This document shows positions 60,732-64,000 of a stretch of 64,000 nt of DNA, piece after piece. Position numbers and translations under genes: made by a program. Source of the DNA: Methyloversatilis discipulorum (lineage in GTDB: Bacteria; Pseudomonadota; Gammaproteobacteria; Burkholderiales; Rhodocyclaceae); NCBI RefSeq assembly GCF_000385375.1, contig NZ_ARVV01000001.1, forward strand, positions 1,984,001 through 2,048,000. The letters run 5' to 3'. Each line of letters starts with the position of its first letter. The stretch's first letter is position 1. Under the pieces are notes generated by a model, which worked only from the letters and a program-made list of their open reading frames with translations, was not told where the DNA came from and made no database searches.

Positions 60732-61703
60732 TTACAGAGACGGTTTCCAGACCGGCACCGCAGTGGCATTCACCTTGCGCGGCAGCAGGCCCTCGCGGGT
60801 GAAGGTGTCGGCGATGGCCTGCTGCTCCTGCAGCCGCTCCGGCTGCACCAGACGCACGTCGTAGCTGCGACGGCCGTTGGCCTGTTCGACCGTGGCTTCA
60901 TCCAGACCCCACACCGGCGCCAGCAGGGCGGCAGCGTCCTTTGGGCTCTGCTTGACCCACTTGCCGGTTTCGGTGAGCGCGTCGTGAATCACCTTGATCA
61001 CGTCCGGCCGCGCCTGCGCGAAGGGCGTGGAGGCGAGGTAGTAGCGCTGGTACTGCGCCAGATTCGTGCCGTCGGCCAGCACGCGCACCTTGGCCTGGCG
61101 CTGCACCGCGGACAGGAAGGGGTCCCACACCACCCAGGCGTCGACACTGTCGCGTTCGAAGGCGGCGCGGCCGTCGGCCGGCGCGAGATAGGCGGGCTGG
61201 ATGTCCTTGAAGCTCAGTCCGTTCTTCTCCAGCGCGGCGATCAGCAGGTAGTGCACGCCGGCGGCCTTGGCGAAGGCGACGCGCTTGCCCTTCAGGTCGG
61301 CCACGCTCTTGATCGGCGAATCGGCCTTGACCACGATGGCCTGCGCGGTGGGCGAGGGCGCCTCCTGCGCGACATAGGTCAGGTTGGCACCGGCGGCCAG
61401 TGCAAACACCGGCACGGTGTCAGCGACGTCGGCCGACACGTCGACGCTGCCGACGTTCAGCGCTTCGAGCAGCGGAAGACCGCTGGCGAACTCGTGCCAG
61501 CTCACCTTCACGCCCAGCGGCGCAAGCTTCTGTTCCAGCGTGCTGCGGGTCTTCAGCACGGTGATCAGTGTCGATGACTTCTGGTAGCCGATGCGTACGG
61601 TAGTCGGCTTGTCCTGTGCGGCGGCACTGCCGAGTGCAAGCGCCGGTAGCAGGGCGATGAATGCCTTCAAGGCGTTACGGCGAAGAGTGAAACGTGTGCT
61701 CAT
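60732..61703 (-). CDS. ssuA: aliphatic sulfonate-binding protein (system 2)
   Basis: The 323-residue protein has a signal peptide (FIALLPALALGSAAAQDKP) and the SsuA-like fold (VRIGYQKSSTLITVLKTRST, GSVDVSADVADTVPVFALAAG, DAWVVWDPFLSAVQ). It binds alkanesulfonates in the periplasm for the SsuBC permease. It follows the system 3 ATPase gene by 38 nt. Confidence 0.92.
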   Translation of the reverse strand: MSTRFTLRRNALKAFIALLPALALGSAAAQDKPTTVRIGYQKSSTLITVLKTRSTLEQKLAPLGVKVSWHEFASGLPLLEALNVGSVDVSADVADTVPVFALAAGANLTYVAQEAPSPTAQAIVVKADSPIKSVADLKGKRVAFAKAAGVHYLLIAALEKNGLSFKDIQPAYLAPADGRAAFERDSVDAWVVWDPFLSAVQRQAKVRVLADGTNLAQYQRYYLASTPFAQARPDVIKVIHDALTETGKWVKQSPKDAAALLAPVWGLDEATVEQANGRRSYDVRLVQPERLQEQQAIADTFTREGLLPRKVNATAVPVWKPSL

Positions 61704-61741
61704 GGCGAAGTCCTCTTTCTGTGTGTGGGGTGTGGCGCACG

Positions 61742-62470
61742 TCAGACGACGTGAGCGCCTTCGAGAATTTCGAGAATCGTGTTGCGGGCATCGGCCAGCG
61801 CCGGTGAGCGGCGGTGGCGCGGTCGTTGTTCCGTGATCGTCACTTCGTCCAGCGCGCGGCCGTTGCCCATCACCACGACACGGTCGGACAGCCAGGCTGC
61901 CTCGTCGACGTCGTGCGTCACCAGCAGCAGCGTGGTTCCGTGCTCGCGGGCGATGGCCAGCAGCAGCTCCTGCAGCTTCATCCGCGTGAAGGCATCGACC
62001 GCGCTGAAGGGCTCGTCGAGCAACAGCAGGCGCGGCCGGTTGAACAGACCGCGGGCGATCGCCACCCGCTGCGCCATGCCGCCGGACAGCGCCTTCGGCA
62101 GCGCGTCGGCCACCTGTGCAAGGCCTACTTCCTCCAGCAGCGTGAACACGTGCGGGTCACTGGCGCGCCGGGCGTCGGCGTCGAAACCGACGTTCTGCGC
62201 GACGGTGAGCCAGGGCAGCAGTCGCGGCTCCTGGAAGATGAAACCGATGTCGCGGTGGATGCCGTGCTGCGCCTGACCGTCGAGCCGCACCTGTCCATCG
62301 TGTTCGCGGTCCAGGCCGGCGACGATGCGCAGCAGCGTGCTCTTGCCGCAGCCGCTGGCGCCGACCAGGCTGACGATTTCGCCGGCCTCCAGTTCGAGCG
62401 AGAAGTTGTCCAGCACGAGCCGGTCGCCGAAGCGTTTGGCACGCACATGCACATCGAGCAATGCAGTCAT
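61742..62470 (-). CDS. sulfonate-type ABC importer ATPase (system 3)
   Basis: The 242-residue ATPase has Walker [18 protein letters not shown]-loop IFQEPRLLPWLTVAQNVGFD, signature LSGGMAQRVAIARGL and Walker B LLLLDEPFSAVD. It resembles SsuB/TauB and is a paralogue of the 57855 gene. It follows the system 3 permease by 10 nt. Confidence 0.9.
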   Translation of the reverse strand: MTALLDVHVRAKRFGDRLVLDNFSLELEAGEIVSLVGASGCGKSTLLRIVAGLDREHDGQVRLDGQAQHGIHRDIGFIFQEPRLLPWLTVAQNVGFDADARRASDPHVFTLLEEVGLAQVADALPKALSGGMAQRVAIARGLFNRPRLLLLDEPFSAVDAFTRMKLQELLLAIAREHGTTLLLVTHDVDEAAWLSDRVVVMGNGRALDEVTITEQRPRHRRSPALADARNTILEILEGAHVV

Positions 62471-62480
62471 CGTGCGCTCC

Positions 62481-63320
62481 TCAGGCCAGCCGGCTCTCTA
62501 GCGCGTCGCGCCAGGCCAGCGCGCGCCTCTCGAGTGATTTGAGGACGCTGTCCGACAGCTTGCCGAGTACGGCCAGCAGCAGGATGGCGGCGAGCACGAT
62601 GTCCGGTCGTGAGGTTTCACGGCCGTCCGTCAGCAGGTAACCCAGGCCGCGGGTGGCGGCGATCAGTTCGGCGGCGACCAGGAACATCCAGGCCAGGCTC
62701 AGGCCGACGCGCAGGCCGGTGTAGAGGCTGGGCAGCGAAGCCGGCAGCAGGATGCGACGCACCAGCGCGGAGCGGCTCAGGCCATATACCTCGCCCAGTT
62801 CCACCAGCTTGCGGTCGACATTGCGCAGGCCCGACAGCAGATTCAGATAGACCGGAAAGAAGGCGCCGATCGCGATCAGCGTGATCTTGGGCGTTTCGTC
62901 TATGCCCAGCCACAGCAGCAGCAGCGGCACCCAGGCCAGACTGGGCACGGCGCGCAGTGCCTGGAAGGTCGGATCGAGCAGCGCTTCGGCGCGACGGTCC
63001 AGCCCGACCACGACGGCGGCAACCACCGCCAGCGAGGCGCCGATCGCGAAACCACCGGCGACGCGGGCAATGCTGACGCCGATATGCGATGCGAGGCCGC
63101 TGCCCAGGTCGAACAGCGTGCGCACGATCTCGCTCGGCGCAGGGAACAGGTGGGCGGCCAGCACGCCGCTGCGCACCAGCACCTCGAAGGCGAGCAGCGC
63201 GAGTGCGGGCAGGACCCAGCCCAGGGCCGGGTGGGGACGCCCGGCGCGACCGGCGGGGACGGCCGGCCGCGCGGACGACACCGTCGCCTGAAGGGAGGAG
63301 GTGCGGGCAGCGGTGTTCAT
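62481..63320 (-). CDS. sulfonate-type ABC permease (system 3)
   Basis: The 279-residue permease has six helices after a polar N-terminus, with the SsuC-type loop DRKLVELGEVYGLSRSALVRRILLPASLPSLYTG and ATRGLGYLLTDGRETSRPD. ATG 63320 (MNTAARTSS) is preferred over the open frame upstream. It starts 4 nt after the binding-protein stop. Confidence 0.9.
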   Translation of the reverse strand: MNTAARTSSLQATVSSARPAVPAGRAGRPHPALGWVLPALALLAFEVLVRSGVLAAHLFPAPSEIVRTLFDLGSGLASHIGVSIARVAGGFAIGASLAVVAAVVVGLDRRAEALLDPTFQALRAVPSLAWVPLLLLWLGIDETPKITLIAIGAFFPVYLNLLSGLRNVDRKLVELGEVYGLSRSALVRRILLPASLPSLYTGLRVGLSLAWMFLVAAELIAATRGLGYLLTDGRETSRPDIVLAAILLLAVLGKLSDSVLKSLERRALAWRDALESRLA

Positions 63321-63324
63321 GGCA

Positions 63325-64000
63325 TCAGTCCTTGGCCGCGACCACGGCGGCGGCATGGGTCGGGTCGATCAGTTCGGTCACCACCTTGGCGACGTCGGTG
63401 CCTTTGCGCACCAGTTCCTCCTCGACCAGGATGGGTGCTGCGGCGCGCAGCGCGTCGTGGTGTTCGCGGCCGATGCGCGGGTTCGAAAAATCGGTGCGCT
63501 TCAGTTGCGCCTGGGCCACGGCCAGGTTCAGCTTTGCTTCCTCGGCCAGCAGCTTCGCGGCGTCGTCCGGATTGGCGATGACCCAGCGGCGGGCGCGCTC
63601 GTAGGCAGCGATCACCGTCTTCACCTGCTGCGGGTGTGCCTTCAGGAATTTCTCCGACACGTTCAGGAAGCCGTAGGTGTTGAAGTTCACATTGCGGTAG
63701 ATGAGCTTCGAACCAGCCTCCAGTTCGCTCGCAGCGAGGTGCGGATCGAGGCCGGCCCAGGCGTCGACGCGCTTCTGTTCAAGCGCGACGCGGCCGTCCG
63801 GATGCTGCAGGTGGACGATCTCGACGTCGTTGCGCGACAGACCGGCCTCCTGCAGCGAGCGCAGCAGGAACAGATAGGGGTCGGTGCCCTTCGTGGCGGC
63901 GACGCGCTTGCCCTTCAGCTCGGCCACCGATCTGATGGTCGAATCCTTCGGTACTGCGAGTGCGGTCCACTCCGGTCGCGAATACACATAGACCGAACGG
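63325..64000 (-). CDS. sulfonate-type ABC substrate-binding protein (system 3), 5' end missing
   Basis: The frame is open to the window edge, so the N-terminus and signal peptide are outside. The visible 225 residues are an SsuA-like fold (SVAELKGKRVAATKGTDPYL, RVALEQKRVDAWAGLDPHLA, FNTYGFLNVSEKFLKAHPQQ). With 62481 and 61742 it forms a third sulfonate-type importer, probably co-transcribed with system 2. Confidence 0.88.
   Translation of the reverse strand, partial: RSVYVYSRPEWTALAVPKDSTIRSVAELKGKRVAATKGTDPYLFLLRSLQEAGLSRNDVEIVHLQHPDGRVALEQKRVDAWAGLDPHLAASELEAGSKLIYRNVNFNTYGFLNVSEKFLKAHPQQVKTVIAAYERARRWVIANPDDAAKLLAEEAKLNLAVAQAQLKRTDFSNPRIGREHHDALRAAAPILVEEELVRKGTDVAKVVTELIDPTHAAAVVAAKD

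Overview
The window reads as a chromosomal piece of a high-GC Gram-negative bacterium, most likely a betaproteobacterium of the Rhodocyclales type (inference). Support comes from the gene content (group 2 Mrp/Pha antiporter, cysTWA-cysB operon, ssuF and lsfA beside sulfonate transporters, PEP-CTERM protein, family 2A encapsulin) and the strong G/C third-position bias. I saw no tRNA, rRNA, CRISPR array, transposase or phage gene.

Layout. 1-4049 (+): end of a Mrp/Pha Na+/H+ antiporter operon (A/B fusion, C, D, E, F, G), with most genes overlapping. 4068-5880 (-): a four-gene metal-handling operon of unusual make-up. 5930-9691: an EAL protein (-), then rmuC and an AEC transporter (+). 9761-10030: a REP-type repeat cluster. 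10036-14012 (-): cysT-cysW-cysA-cysB sulfate uptake and regulation. 14301-18252: a soluble chemoreceptor-like protein, a small hydrolase, the Prc protease and two candidate tiny genes. 18402-23856 (-): a tight five-gene sulfation operon headed by a pyruvate kinase-ATP sulfurylase fusion. 24215-37833: a copper/silver resistance island (copA, copZ, cusABC, accessory periplasmic proteins, cytochrome c, divergent cusRS). 37848-41083 (-): a sigma-54 activator, sulfate-binding protein, degenerate EAL protein and small membrane protein. 41341-46597 (+): a family 2A encapsulin sulfur compartment locus (rhodanese, serine acetyltransferase, XRE regulator, shell, cysteine desulfurase cargo, thioredoxin-like protein). 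46757-51230 (+): a sulfonate-type ABC operon with an AhpD-like and an acyl-CoA-dehydrogenase-like protein. 51349-56096: ABC exporter, PEP-CTERM protein, FAD protein, DUF2325. 56184-64000 (-): lsfA, an inactive-looking hydrolase, ssuF, and two further sulfonate ABC systems; the last gene runs off the window.

How it fits together. Most of the window concerns obtaining, activating, storing and spending sulfur: sulfate import, three organosulfur ABC importers with flavoprotein oxidoreductases, sulfate activation with sulfotransferases, and a protein shell containing a cysteine desulfurase. By eye I find a common 26-nt motif (ATAAGC, exactly 14 nt, then TGGTTC/G) at four of these promoters and weaker forms at three more. 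This suggests one sulfur-starvation regulon, plausibly controlled by the CysB-like protein encoded here. The Pyk-Sat/sulfotransferase/TauE/HD operon and the operator-linked small genes are the least familiar parts.
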